NCBI RefSeq assembly: GCF_003710985.1
Contig: NZ_RHHT01000015.1
Span: 124,001 to 188,000 of the forward strand
Direction: 5' to 3'
Source of the DNA: Brevibacillus panacihumi
Lineage (GTDB): Bacteria > Bacillota > Bacilli > Brevibacillales > Brevibacillaceae
DNA length: 64,000 nt
A program made the position numbers and the translations under genes. This document shows, one piece after another, positions 1-7,368 of this stretch. The notes beneath the pieces are model-generated. The model was not told the origin of the DNA and ran no database searches. It saw only the letters and a program-made list of their open reading frames with translations. Numbering within the stretch: position 1 is the first letter of the stretch; each line of letters opens with the position of its first letter.

Positions 1-60
1 GTATTCCGCAGGAGATCAAAAGCAAAGCTTTTCCCTTTGTGTAAAGGGCTGCTTCAATTT

Positions 61-307
61 TGCCTTTTTTTGTGATATAATAGAAAAAAAAGCAATGGAA
101 GGGATAAGGATACCATGCGTCCCTACAGGACGGTTTGGAAACAATTTGACCTCTCCTATATCTAGCTTCGTAGTAGTCGATCGTCACTTGGGCGGTTAAC
201 CTACTACGAAAGCGAGGCCATTTGTATGAGTAGCGACTTACACTTGCGAATATCCTCCGTAGTTGGTTGGCAGCCCTTGCCAAAACCGACAAAAATGCGA
301 GGAATTC
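61..307 (+). promoter_or_regulatory. Promoter and structured leader of the YitT-type gene
   Basis: A TATAAT-like -10 lies near 76-81. A 16-codon ORF (115-165) follows, preceded by an AAGG motif. Its stop codon abuts a long hairpin whose arms at about 165-176 and 201-213 are nearly perfectly complementary. Further down, CCTC at 254-257 can pair with the Shine-Dalgarno GAGG at 299-302, and GAAT at 248-251 with ATTC at 304-307. A second GCGAGG at 212-217 could compete for the same CCTC. The layout suggests translational attenuation. I do not match it to a named riboswitch. Confidence 0.5.
115..165 (+). CDS. Putative 16-residue leader peptide
   Basis: ATG-initiated ORF encoding MRPYRTVWKQFDLSYI. 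It sits between a good -10 element and the hairpin before the YitT-type gene. The ribosome site is only moderate (AAGG about six bases upstream). The peptide is rich in aromatic residues and its stop codon is the first base-paired part of the hairpin, as in leader-peptide attenuators. No homologue is recognised. It could also be a chance ORF, and confidence rests mainly on position. Confidence 0.35.
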   Translation: MRPYRTVWKQFDLSYI

Positions 308-967
308 ATGATGAGGAGAGCGCTGCAGTCGATTCAACACTACGGTATGATTTTGTTTGGAGCTTGTTTGCTTGCTTTTGCTTACTATCACATTAATTAT
401 CAGAACCACCTGTCAGAGGGCGGGTTTGTCGGTCTGGGACTTTTGGCGAAATACGCCTTTGATGTGTCTCCAGCACTGATGATGCTTGTATTGGATATTC
501 CTTTGCTCTTGGTGGCTTGGCTTGTAAAAGGGCGCCAGTTTATCTGGAACACGGTCATTGCATCGTTGGTGTTTACAGGCTTTTACGAAGCGTTTGAAAT
601 GTTTTCACCCATCGTCATGGACATGAGCTCCATGATGCCGGTCGCTTCCCTTTTGTCTGGTGTGTTGACCGGACTTGGTACGGGGCTGGTCCTGCGATTT
701 GGCGCAGCGACTGGCGGCGATGATATTTTGACCTTGTTGCTCAGCAAATACACAGGTCTTACAGTCGGGACAGTCTTTCTTTTGATGGACGTCATGGTTC
801 TCAGTTTGTCCTTCTGGTACGTACCGATGAAGGAAATGATCTATACGATCCTGGCTGTATTTATCTCCAGCCGCGTGATCAACTGGAGTATGGGAAAGGG
901 TGCTGCTTCTACGGAAGAGGTACAGCCAGCCCATGGACATGGGCGTGTTTCCCTGCATCATCGATAA
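308..967 (+). CDS. YitT-family (DUF161) multi-pass membrane protein
   Basis: A polytopic inner-membrane protein of about 219 residues. It has five or six hydrophobic segments and the family-typical glycine-rich stretch GAATGGDDIL in the second half, before the final helices. Family members usually carry a C-terminal cytoplasmic DUF2179 domain. Here the protein ends soon after the last helix with a short His-rich tail, so that domain is absent. The start at 308 (or the adjacent ATG at 311) is chosen because GAGG lies just upstream; an upstream in-frame start at 263 has no ribosome site and lies inside the leader hairpin. Transport substrate is unknown for the family. Confidence 0.7.
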   Translation: MMRRALQSIQHYGMILFGACLLAFAYYHINYQNHLSEGGFVGLGLLAKYAFDVSPALMMLVLDIPLLLVAWLVKGRQFIWNTVIASLVFTGFYEAFEMFSPIVMDMSSMMPVASLLSGVLTGLGTGLVLRFGAATGGDDILTLLLSKYTGLTVGTVFLLMDVMVLSLSFWYVPMKEMIYTILAVFISSRVINWSMGKGAASTEEVQPAHGHGRVSLHHR

Positions 968-1030
968 TGAACGTGAAGTGCATAAGTACGTGCATGGCAT
1001 ATAGCAAATCTATCAGCCTTGATAGGCAGC

Positions 1031-1100
1031 AACACCCTTTCATGAGACAGGCGCCGCCCGCGGAATGGCCAGTCATCATGAGGGGGTGTTTTTGTTTTTT
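1031..1100 (+). terminator. Intrinsic terminator after the YitT-type gene
   Basis: The arms ACACCC plus TCATGA and TCATGA plus GGGTGT are complementary across a GC-rich loop, and a T-rich run follows. It separates the YitT-type gene from the next operon. Confidence 0.75.
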
Positions 1101-1180
1101 GCGACTTCCGGCGCATATCAGACTCGGCCCTGACATCCGATACCAGAAAAGAGAAGAACAAGGGCAAAGGAGAAAGCACG

Positions 1181-1762
1181 ATGACAACCTACTACTATTT
1201 TACCTGCACAAAATGCGGGACCAGAGGAGGTTCTTTGGAGAGTCAGGCATGGGGTTGGGGCAACTTCGACATGATCGAATCGTTTAAATACCTTGCCTAC
1301 CATATTGAAAAATGCGGAGAAGATTCGATCCGGGTCATTTCCGAAGAAGTGGAGCAGTACGTGGATCTTTTGCACGATGAATACAATCAGTTTTTGGAGG
1401 AGACCAAGCATATTTTCCCCCATTCCAAGGACTGGGAATTTCTTGCTCACGCGAAGACTTTGACGGTAGATGAGCTAAAACAGAGATGGGTGGATGAACA
1501 GACCATTTCGGTCTCTGATGAGCGTGTGAAAATAATGGGTCAACTGCAGGGAATTGAGATCGTAAAGGAAGGACCTGGATACTTCCATTTTCTAGGGCGT
1601 GTCGCTTGCCAGAATGGCCAGTCGTGGAAAGTTCTGGCCCATACAAGGGAATTGCCTCAGATGAACCAATCCTATATGATCATGGGAGTGAGGCTGCAGC
1701 ATCCAGAGTATGGTGAAGTGCTGGAAGTCCAAAAACTGCTGCAAACGTCCCAGAAAGCGTAA
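1181..1762 (+). CDS. Unknown protein with N-terminal CxxC motif
   Basis: A 193-residue soluble protein of no recognised family. It opens with MTTYYYFTCTKCGTRGG, in which CTKC resembles half of a zinc ribbon; no second CxxC pair is obvious, so metal binding is only possible. The middle is rich in acidic and aromatic residues and looks helical. The C-terminal third looks like a beta-rich fold. The start is supported by AAGGAGA about eight bases upstream. It lies 18 bases before thiM and probably shares its transcript. That linkage may be only positional, since nothing in the sequence ties it to thiamine metabolism. Confidence 0.6.
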   Translation: MTTYYYFTCTKCGTRGGSLESQAWGWGNFDMIESFKYLAYHIEKCGEDSIRVISEEVEQYVDLLHDEYNQFLEETKHIFPHSKDWEFLAHAKTLTVDELKQRWVDEQTISVSDERVKIMGQLQGIEIVKEGPGYFHFLGRVACQNGQSWKVLAHTRELPQMNQSYMIMGVRLQHPEYGEVLEVQKLLQTSQKA

Positions 1763-1780
1763 AGTGAGAGGAGAGTCCTC

Positions 1781-2584
1781 ATGCAACTAGAGTTGGTAAA
1801 ACAGTGTTTGGAAAAGGTACGCCAGGTCAATCCGTTGGTTCATCATATCACGAATGTGGTTGTCACCAATTTTACAGCGAATGGCTTGCTGGCTTTGGGA
1901 GCATCCCCTGTCATGGCCTACGCCAAGCAAGAGGTTGCCGAAATGGCGCGGATTGCCGGCGCGCTGGTTCTCAATATCGGAACCTTGAACGAAACGGAAG
2001 TGGAAGCCATGCTGATAGCCGGCCGATCTGCGAATGAGCATGGCGTGCCCGTCGTTTTGGATCCGGTAGGGGCAGGTGCGACGCAGTACCGGACACAAAC
2101 GGCACGAATGATCATGGAGCAGGTCGACATTTCCCTGATCCGCGGCAATGCTGCGGAGATTGCCCACGTATTGGGCGAAAAGTGGGAGATTAAAGGTGTT
2201 GATGCCGGTCAAGGAGATCAGGACGTAAGCGTGCTTGCACAAAAAGCGGCGAGACAATGGGGGACGACGGTTGTAATCACAGGAAAAGAGGATGTTATTA
2301 CTGATGGCGAGCGGATCTTACGGGTCGGCAACGGTCATGCGATGCTGACCAAGGTGACAGGTACAGGCTGCCTGCTCTCATCCGTGATCGGAACCTTTAT
2401 GGCTGTGGAGTCGGACACCCTCGTGGCGGGAGCGGCCGCGCTGGTTTGTTACGGGGTAGCGGCTGAAAAGGCAGCAGAAAAGGCGGCAGACGAAGGGCCG
2501 GGTAGTTTTCAAATTCAGTTTCTCAATGAGCTGTACAAGATTGACGGGACTGACGTATTGCGGATGGGGAAGCTGAAGCGGTAG
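1781..2584 (+). CDS. thiM: Hydroxyethylthiazole kinase ThiM
   Basis: Phosphorylates 4-methyl-5-(2-hydroxyethyl)thiazole to its phosphate, salvaging the thiazole half of thiamine in the cytoplasm. The 267-residue length is normal for ThiM. Family motifs are present: the N-terminal NPLVHHITN block with VVTNFTANG, the central [11 protein letters not shown], and the C-terminal VTGTGCLLS anion-hole and catalytic cysteine region of the ribokinase-like fold. A GAGAGGAG ribosome site precedes the ATG. No TPP riboswitch is visible upstream, and the other thi genes are not in this window, so this looks like a stand-alone salvage gene co-transcribed with the unknown gene before it. Confidence 0.95.
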   Translation: MQLELVKQCLEKVRQVNPLVHHITNVVVTNFTANGLLALGASPVMAYAKQEVAEMARIAGALVLNIGTLNETEVEAMLIAGRSANEHGVPVVLDPVGAGATQYRTQTARMIMEQVDISLIRGNAAEIAHVLGEKWEIKGVDAGQGDQDVSVLAQKAARQWGTTVVITGKEDVITDGERILRVGNGHAMLTKVTGTGCLLSSVIGTFMAVESDTLVAGAAALVCYGVAAEKAAEKAADEGPGSFQIQFLNELYKIDGTDVLRMGKLKR

Positions 2585-2616
2585 ATACTGGATGACATAC
2601 GCTCGTGGTCATGAGC

Positions 2617-2645
2617 TTGAAAAGACAGACGAGTTGTGTTAGATT
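2617..2645 (+). promoter_or_regulatory. Promoter of the tRNA operon
   Basis: TTGAAA at 2617-2622 and TAGATT at 2640-2645 are separated by 17 bases, about 35 bases before the first tRNA. This fits a vegetative sigma-A promoter for the four-tRNA cluster. Confidence 0.6.
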
Positions 2646-2681
2646 ATTGTCGTTGCCTGCACAAATCAGGTGCAGGTGCAT

Positions 2682-2774
2682 GGATGGATGTCCGAGCGGC
2701 CGAAGGAGCACGATTGGAAATCGTGTAGGCGGGGTCAACTCGTCTCGTGGGTTCAAATCCCACTCCATCCGCCA
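2682..2774 (+). tRNA. tRNA-Ser (GGA)
   Basis: A class II tRNA with a long variable arm. The acceptor GGATGGA pairs with TCCATCC, the anticodon stem CGATT/AATCG carries loop TTGGAAA with anticodon GGA, and CCA is encoded at the end. First gene of the cluster. Confidence 0.95.
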
Positions 2775-2782
2775 GATTACAT

Positions 2783-2856
2783 GTGCCCTTAGCTCAGCTG
2801 GATAGAGCGTTTGACTACGAATCAAAAGGTCGGGAGTTCGAATCTCTCAGGGCACG
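2783..2856 (+). tRNA. tRNA-Arg (ACG)
   Basis: The acceptor GTGCCCT pairs with AGGGCAC, and the anticodon loop CTACGAA gives anticodon ACG. The wobble A would be deaminated to inosine to read CGN codons. Unlike the other three tRNAs here, CCA is not encoded: the discriminator G is followed by CTT, so CCA must be added after transcription. Confidence 0.95.
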
Positions 2857-2894
2857 CTTGTCTTCCTTCGGAGGATAGTGGAAGAATGGAATAT

Positions 2895-2971
2895 GGCGGT
2901 CGTGGCGAAGGGGTTAACGCACCGGATTGTGGCTCCGGCACTCGTGGGTTCAAGTCCCATCGATCGCCCCA
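2895..2971 (+). tRNA. tRNA-His (GTG)
   Basis: The extra 5' G (position -1) pairs with the discriminator C, as is diagnostic of tRNA-His. The acceptor GCGGTCG pairs with CGATCGC, and the anticodon stem CCGGA/TCCGG carries loop TTGTGGC with anticodon GTG. CCA is encoded. Confidence 0.95.
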
Positions 2972-2990
2972 ATTTTGATTTCACACTTTT

Positions 2991-3075
2991 GCGGTCGTGG
3001 TGGAATTGGCAGACACACCATCTTGAGGGGGTGGCGGGGCGACCCGTGCGAGTTCGAGTCTCGCCGACCGCACCA
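2991..3075 (+). tRNA. tRNA-Leu (GAG)
   Basis: A class II tRNA with a long variable arm. The acceptor GCGGTCG pairs with CGACCGC, and the anticodon loop TTGAGGG gives anticodon GAG. CCA is encoded. Last gene of the cluster. Confidence 0.95.
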
Positions 3076-3096
3076 TACGGTTTTATAGATAAGATA

Positions 3097-3141
3097 AAGC
3101 CCAGCGTCTGGCCGTCAAGGCCTGATCGCTGGGCTTTTTTT
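3097..3141 (+). terminator. Terminator of the tRNA operon
   Basis: AAGCCCAGCG pairs with CGCTGGGC and a run of Ts follows. It probably also serves the converging transporter gene on the minus strand, since the 5' arm is preceded by A-rich sequence. Confidence 0.85.
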
Positions 3142-3152
3142 ATATCGAATAT

Positions 3153-4067
3153 CTAGTAGGAGCCGCTTTTCTCCCGGAGGCGTCGCGCCGGGAAGATGAG
3201 CTTGCGCCACTTGATCTGTGGTACGGCTATGGCCGCCAGAATCATCAGGACACCGCTCCATTGCAAGAGATCGACCTGCTCATGCAGCACGAAGTTGGCC
3301 AAAAGGACCACCGCCGGCAGTTCCATGGCGCTTAGAATCGTCACGAGTCCATTGCCGAGACGCGGAACACTGACGGCCAGACAAAAAATCGGAATCACGG
3401 AGCCAAAAAGTGCTACCAGCAAGGCATACGGCAACAGCCCGTCCAACAGTCTGCCATTGATGAGGAAGGCTGGAGGATACACCACAGAGAGAAGCAGTGA
3501 TGCGAGACAGATCGAGATGGCGCTGCGCAGATAAGGATTGAGCGTCGGCAGGATACGTCCGCTCATGAATATGACGACTGCGAAGGAAAAGCCAGAGAGC
3601 AGACCGCATACCAGCCCGAACAGATTCACGTTCCCCAGGCCATTGCCGCCAAGACCGCTGGCGAAAATGGTTCCAATCGCAATGATGAGAATAGAGATCC
3701 ATTTTTCCAAACTGGGCCACTTGCGGTTGGCGATGGCTTCGAGCAAAATTCCAAACCAGGTAAACTGAAAAAATAAGACGATGGCGAGAGAAGCAGAGAG
3801 ATGGCTAACGGCCTGGTTGTAAAGAAAACTGGCCAAGGCCATCATCAGGCTGACAGGAATCAGTGTCCACACATAGCGGAGGCGAAACCGTTCCTTGGAA
3901 AAAACTGCTGAGAGCAGTGCCATAATCAGACCGCCGAATAATAGTTGACCGCCGCTCAGCTCGATCGGTGTGTACCCGGCCGCAAATCCGAGCTTCATGA
4001 CCATGGAAAGGACGCCGTAACTGCAGGCTCCAAGCAAAACAAGAAAAACAGAACGCCAGTATGTCAT
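3153..4067 (-). CDS. EamA/DMT-superfamily transporter
   Basis: A polytopic membrane protein of about 304 residues with two EamA repeats of five helices each, as is usual for drug/metabolite transporters. The hydrophobic segments are evenly spaced, and the second repeat ends in a basic tail (RRLREKSG). Substrate cannot be read from sequence; family members export amino acids, nucleobases or toxic compounds. The ATG at 4067 is preferred over an upstream in-frame ATG at 4085 because AAAGGAAG sits correctly before it. A minus-strand promoter lies just upstream. It is transcribed away from the other DMT gene (rarD), leaving about 235 bases between them. Confidence 0.85.
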   Translation of the reverse strand: MTYWRSVFLVLLGACSYGVLSMVMKLGFAAGYTPIELSGGQLLFGGLIMALLSAVFSKERFRLRYVWTLIPVSLMMALASFLYNQAVSHLSASLAIVLFFQFTWFGILLEAIANRKWPSLEKWISILIIAIGTIFASGLGGNGLGNVNLFGLVCGLLSGFSFAVVIFMSGRILPTLNPYLRSAISICLASLLLSVVYPPAFLINGRLLDGLLPYALLVALFGSVIPIFCLAVSVPRLGNGLVTILSAMELPAVVLLANFVLHEQVDLLQWSGVLMILAAIAVPQIKWRKLIFPARRLREKSGSY

Positions 4068-4111
4068 GGATGAACTTCCTTTCATATGACTAAACTAGTT
4101 CGAATAAAACT

Positions 4112-4140
4112 ATTGTACTATGGAAGGATTATTGGTACAA
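4112..4140 (-). promoter_or_regulatory. Promoter of the EamA transporter gene
   Basis: Read on the minus strand: TTGTAC at 4140-4135, a 17-base spacer, and TACAAT at 4117-4112. It lies about 45 bases before the start codon and is a good sigma-A match. Confidence 0.65.
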
Positions 4141-4303
4141 TTAAAAATTTGCATCCTTTATCCTGCTACTGTGCTAACAGGATGACGAGCCAGGAGCAAC
4201 AGCCTTCCCTGCGAAGTGCAAGTTGCAATAGCGGGAAAACAATCAATCCGCTACACTAGAACATGATGCAGTTATTCGTGGCAAATATTGGGGGCTGAAT
4301 AAG

Positions 4304-5197
4304 ATGAGACGTGGGGTCCTGTATGCAGTCATCGCGTATTTGGCGTGGGGATTGCTCCCGTTGTACTGGAATGTGTTTGCGGCAATGGGCTCATTGGAGA
4401 TTCTTGCCCACAGGATCGTCTGGTCGTTTGTTTTTGTAGGTTTGCTGTTGGGTGTCACCAGACGTTGGCGGCAGATGAGAGGGGCGATGGCAGGGACAAA
4501 AGGGAAAATCGCCATGATGTTATGTTCGCTTTTCATCTGTGCGAACTGGCTCATCTACATTTGGGCGGTCAATCACGGAAAAGTGATGGAAACGAGCTTG
4601 GGCTACTATATGAATCCTTTGCTCAGCGTGCTGTTTGGGGTTGTGTTCCTCAAGGAAAAGCTCAAACTCGGGCAGTGGGTCGCACTGGGGCTTGCCGCAG
4701 CAGGGGTACTCTACATCACGTTCCAATACGGGGAGTTTCCGTGGGTGGCGATCTCGCTTGCTCTCTCATTTGCCTTGTACGGTTTGACGAAAAAGCAGCT
4801 TCAGGCGGATGCGTTGAGCGGGGTTGCGTGGGAGACGCTGTTGGTCGTACCAATTTCGATTCTCTATCTGAGCATCCTCCAAGGCAACAATACGGCGACA
4901 GCATGGGCAATGGAGGGCTGGCAGATTGCTCTGTTGATGCTCGCAGGGGTCGTCACAGCCTTGCCGCTTCTGTGGTTCGCAGAGGCGACGAAATATTTGC
5001 CGCTTTCGACTATTGGCTTTATTCAATATCTTTCGCCGACGATCTCTTTGCTGTCTGCCGTCTTCTTGTTCGGCGAGGCGTTTACGACATCGCATTTGAT
5101 CAGTTTTTCCTTGATCTGGGCAGCGCTGGTGGTGTATACGGCCAGCTCGCTTCGCAAAAAACCGCAGTCGGCACCCTTGCGGACAAATCCTTCATAG
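4304..5197 (+). CDS. rarD: RarD-type EamA transporter
   Basis: A 297-residue, ten-helix DMT transporter of the RarD subfamily. Recognisable family features are the N-terminal YLAWGLLPLYW, the following HRIVWSF, the ANWLIYIWAVN stretch in the third or fourth helix and the GYYMNPL block. RarD is named for a chloramphenicol-sensitivity phenotype in Pseudomonas, but its physiological substrate is unsettled. The ATG follows a G-rich stretch that is only a fair ribosome site. It forms a single-gene unit ended by the bidirectional terminator shared with pdxK. Confidence 0.88.
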   Translation: MRRGVLYAVIAYLAWGLLPLYWNVFAAMGSLEILAHRIVWSFVFVGLLLGVTRRWRQMRGAMAGTKGKIAMMLCSLFICANWLIYIWAVNHGKVMETSLGYYMNPLLSVLFGVVFLKEKLKLGQWVALGLAAAGVLYITFQYGEFPWVAISLALSFALYGLTKKQLQADALSGVAWETLLVVPISILYLSILQGNNTATAWAMEGWQIALLMLAGVVTALPLLWFAEATKYLPLSTIGFIQYLSPTISLLSAVFLFGEAFTTSHLISFSLIWAALVVYTASSLRKKPQSAPLRTNPS

Positions 5198-5202
5198 CGA
5201 AT

Positions 5203-5254
5203 CCAAAAACTCCTGACACTTGGGCAGATTGCCGAAGATGTCAGGAGTTTTTGG
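5203..5254. terminator. Bidirectional terminator between rarD and pdxK
   Basis: CCAAAAACTCCTGACA and TGTCAGGAGTTTTTGG form a 16-base perfect stem with an A-run before and a T-run after, so it can work for both converging genes. Confidence 0.9.
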
Positions 5255-5267
5255 ATGGTCGTATTTG

Positions 5268-6083
5268 TTATGCTTTCTCGCGCTGGCGATACGCGCCGTG
5301 ATGGGTCGGACCCACATATTGATTCAAAGCGAAGGAATGGCGGATTGCTTCGGTAATGAAATCCTTGGCGACGAGAACCGCATCGCGTACGGAGCTGCCT
5401 TTTGCCAGCTCGGCGCAAATCGCAGCGGCAAACGTGCAGCCTGCCCCGTGCGTATAGGTCGTGTTAAAACGCTCTGCTTCCAATACTTCAAATGTCTGTC
5501 CGTCGTAAAATACGTCAACCGCGTGCTGATGCTCCAGTTTGCCGCCGCCTTTGACGACGACATTGGCTGTCCCCATCGCATGGATGCGCTTCGCGGCTTC
5601 TTTCATGTCGTCGACGCTTTTCAAGGCACCCAGTTGACTGAGAATGCCAGCCTCGAACAGGTTCGGGGTAGCGATGGTCGCATGAGGAAGGAGAACCTCG
5701 CGCAGGCTAACCGCGATCTCGGGATGGAGTGCTTCATCGGCTCCCTTGCAAATCATCACGGGGTCAACCACAACATTTTTCAGTTGATACTCTTTGATCT
5801 TACGTGCAGCTAGATCGACCAGATCGGTAGAGCCCAGCATTCCGGTTTTCACAGCGTCTACGCCGATTCCAGCAAGAACGGTTTCGATTTGTTTTTCCAA
5901 CACGGCTACGTCAATCGGAAATACCTCGTGGAACCAGCTGTTGCGAGGATCTTGCGCCACAATGACAGTAATGGCAGTCATCCCGAATACGCCGAGCTCC
6001 TGGAAGGTTTTGATGTCCGCCTGCAGACCGGCACCTCCGCTGGTGTCAGATCCTGCGATGGTAAGTGCTTTGCGAATAGTCAT
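5268..6083 (-). CDS. pdxK: Pyridoxal/pyridoxine kinase PdxK (ThiD-like)
   Basis: A 271-residue ribokinase-fold enzyme. Closest recognisable relative is the B. subtilis PdxK/YwdB protein, a ThiD paralogue that phosphorylates pyridoxine, pyridoxal and pyridoxamine; HMP kinase activity is possible as a side reaction. Motifs: N-terminal LTIAGSDTSGGAGLQADIKT, VVDPVMICKG with the cysteine typical of this clade, and the C-terminal YTHGAGCTFAAA anion hole. AAAGGGAG lies about ten bases before the ATG. It is monocistronic. The vitamin assignment rests on resemblance to PdxK rather than on the generic ThiD signature. Confidence 0.85.
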   Translation of the reverse strand: MTIRKALTIAGSDTSGGAGLQADIKTFQELGVFGMTAITVIVAQDPRNSWFHEVFPIDVAVLEKQIETVLAGIGVDAVKTGMLGSTDLVDLAARKIKEYQLKNVVVDPVMICKGADEALHPEIAVSLREVLLPHATIATPNLFEAGILSQLGALKSVDDMKEAAKRIHAMGTANVVVKGGGKLEHQHAVDVFYDGQTFEVLEAERFNTTYTHGAGCTFAAAICAELAKGSSVRDAVLVAKDFITEAIRHSFALNQYVGPTHHGAYRQREKA

Positions 6084-6190
6084 GTACGATTATCTCCCTT
6101 TGTTACCGCATATGAAGGTGCGGATCTAGTCCTTTCTCTTTATTGAAGAGGAAAAAAAGTGGGATGTCAATATCATACCCTGGATACGAG

Positions 6191-6219
6191 TAAAAGCCTC
6201 CTCCATGATGGAGCAGGCT
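6191..6219 (-). terminator. Terminator of the 56-residue ORF
   Basis: On the minus strand GCCTGCTCCAT pairs with ATGGAGGAGGC (one mismatch) and TTTTA follows. It lies 22 bases after the stop codon of the small gene, which supports that gene being real. Confidence 0.65.
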
Positions 6220-6240
6220 AGTTGATTGGTATTCTGAAAT

Positions 6241-6411
6241 CTACATGGATACTGCGTGATGGAAGGAGAAGTGGATCGGCGTGGACATGCTTTTGGAACG
6301 TTGCTGTGCCAGCTTTTTTGCCGCTTTGGCAGCTTCAAACATGCTTGGTGCTTTGACGATTTCTACCCATTGGCGTGTGGCGGTCTCAAATAAAAAACGG
6401 TACATTCTCAT
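6241..6411 (-). CDS. Small unknown basic protein, 56 residues
   Basis: An ORF too short for routine gene lists. It begins MRMYRFLFETATRQWVEIVK and continues with an Ala/Lys-rich helix (FEAAKAAKKLAQQRSK) and a His-rich end. A GAGGG motif lies nine bases before the ATG, and a terminator hairpin with a T-run follows the stop. Codon content is ordinary for this genome. No family is recognised. The amphipathic basic helix could bind nucleic acid or membrane, but nothing proves it. The start could also be the second in-frame ATG two codons later. Confidence 0.55.
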   Translation of the reverse strand: MRMYRFLFETATRQWVEIVKAPSMFEAAKAAKKLAQQRSKSMSTPIHFSFHHAVSM

Positions 6412-6640
6412 CGATTATCGCCCTCTCGTCTATTCTTCACATCTATATTGTATCAAGGAATTGGCAGCGATTGTTAAAGCTGATGTTACATAATCATGAA
6501 AAGTTTCTTGCATTATTATGAATTTTTAAAAATGGTATAAACATGCGTTACATTTTTCCATTATCATACGTCTTAGTATTGTACAGCAATTTTTTTCCTG
6601 GGAATTTCGCAATTTACACAAATGGGGTGCAAACAAACAG

Positions 6641-7342
6641 ATGGCAAACGCTACGGGAGAACTGACTGTGAAGGAAGTGAATCACAGCTATGGGACAGGC
6701 AAGATCAAGGTTCCGGTGCTGTTCGATATCAATCTTCATATCAATCAGGGTGAATTCGTCGCGCTCTGCGGCTCCTCCGGCTCGGGGAAATCGACGCTTT
6801 TGAATCTGCTGGCTGGCTTGACCAAACCAGAGCAGGGAAAAATCTTTGTCAGCGGAGAAGAGATCTCGCGTTTCAACGAGAACGAGCTGTGCTTGTTTCG
6901 GCGCAGGTGCATGGGGTTTATCTTTCAATCCTACAACCTCCTGCCTAATTTGACCGCTTTGGAGAATGTAGAGCTGCCCTTGATCTTTTCCGGGGTCAGC
7001 GGGAAAAAAAGGCGGCAGAAAGCAACCGAAATCCTGAATCGCGTGGGACTGGAAGGACGGATTGACCACAGACCGAACGAATTGAGCGGCGGGCAACAGC
7101 AGCGTGTCAGTATCGCGCGCGCGTTGGTCAATCAGCCGAGCATTATCCTCGCTGACGAGCCGACCGGTAACCTGGACAGCAAGACCGAGTTGGAAATTTT
7201 GGCCTTGATGAGAGAGATGAACCGGGAAAACGGGACGACCTTCATCATTGTTACGCATGAACAAGAAGTGGCGGAGCGATCCGACCGGGTCATTTACATG
7301 CAGGATGGAAGAATTGTAGAAAAAAGAACAAGGCCTGCGTAG
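6641..7342 (+). CDS. ABC transporter ATPase, LolD/MacB/YknY type
   Basis: The 233-residue nucleotide-binding subunit of an efflux or extracytoplasmic-lipid type ABC system. Walker A GSSGSGKST is at residues 44-52, the Q-loop is near 95 (FIFQSYN), the signature LSGGQQQR is at 148-155, Walker B IILADEP is at 168-174, and the switch histidine lies in VTHEQ. The sequence after Walker B (TGNLDSKT) is typical of the MacB/LolD/YknY group. It is the first gene of an ATPase-permease-adaptor operon. The ribosome site is weak (GGGGTG), and the 228-base upstream gap is AT-rich without a convincing promoter. Confidence 0.92.
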   Translation: MANATGELTVKEVNHSYGTGKIKVPVLFDINLHINQGEFVALCGSSGSGKSTLLNLLAGLTKPEQGKIFVSGEEISRFNENELCLFRRRCMGFIFQSYNLLPNLTALENVELPLIFSGVSGKKRRQKATEILNRVGLEGRIDHRPNELSGGQQQRVSIARALVNQPSIILADEPTGNLDSKTELEILALMREMNRENGTTFIIVTHEQEVAERSDRVIYMQDGRIVEKRTRPA

Positions 7343-7368
7343 AGGTGTGGGTATGAGGTGAACACGAA

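Noticed and set aside
967-1287. 106-codon plus-strand ORF
   Set aside because: It runs through a terminator hairpin and overlaps the start of a better-supported gene in another frame; no ribosome site.
2605-3156. ORFs across the tRNA cluster on both strands
   Set aside because: They are readings of tRNA genes; the cloverleaf evidence is decisive.
6126-6493. ORFs of about 70 codons around the small gene
   Set aside because: Neither has a ribosome site; the 56-codon minus-strand frame fits the RBS and terminator better.
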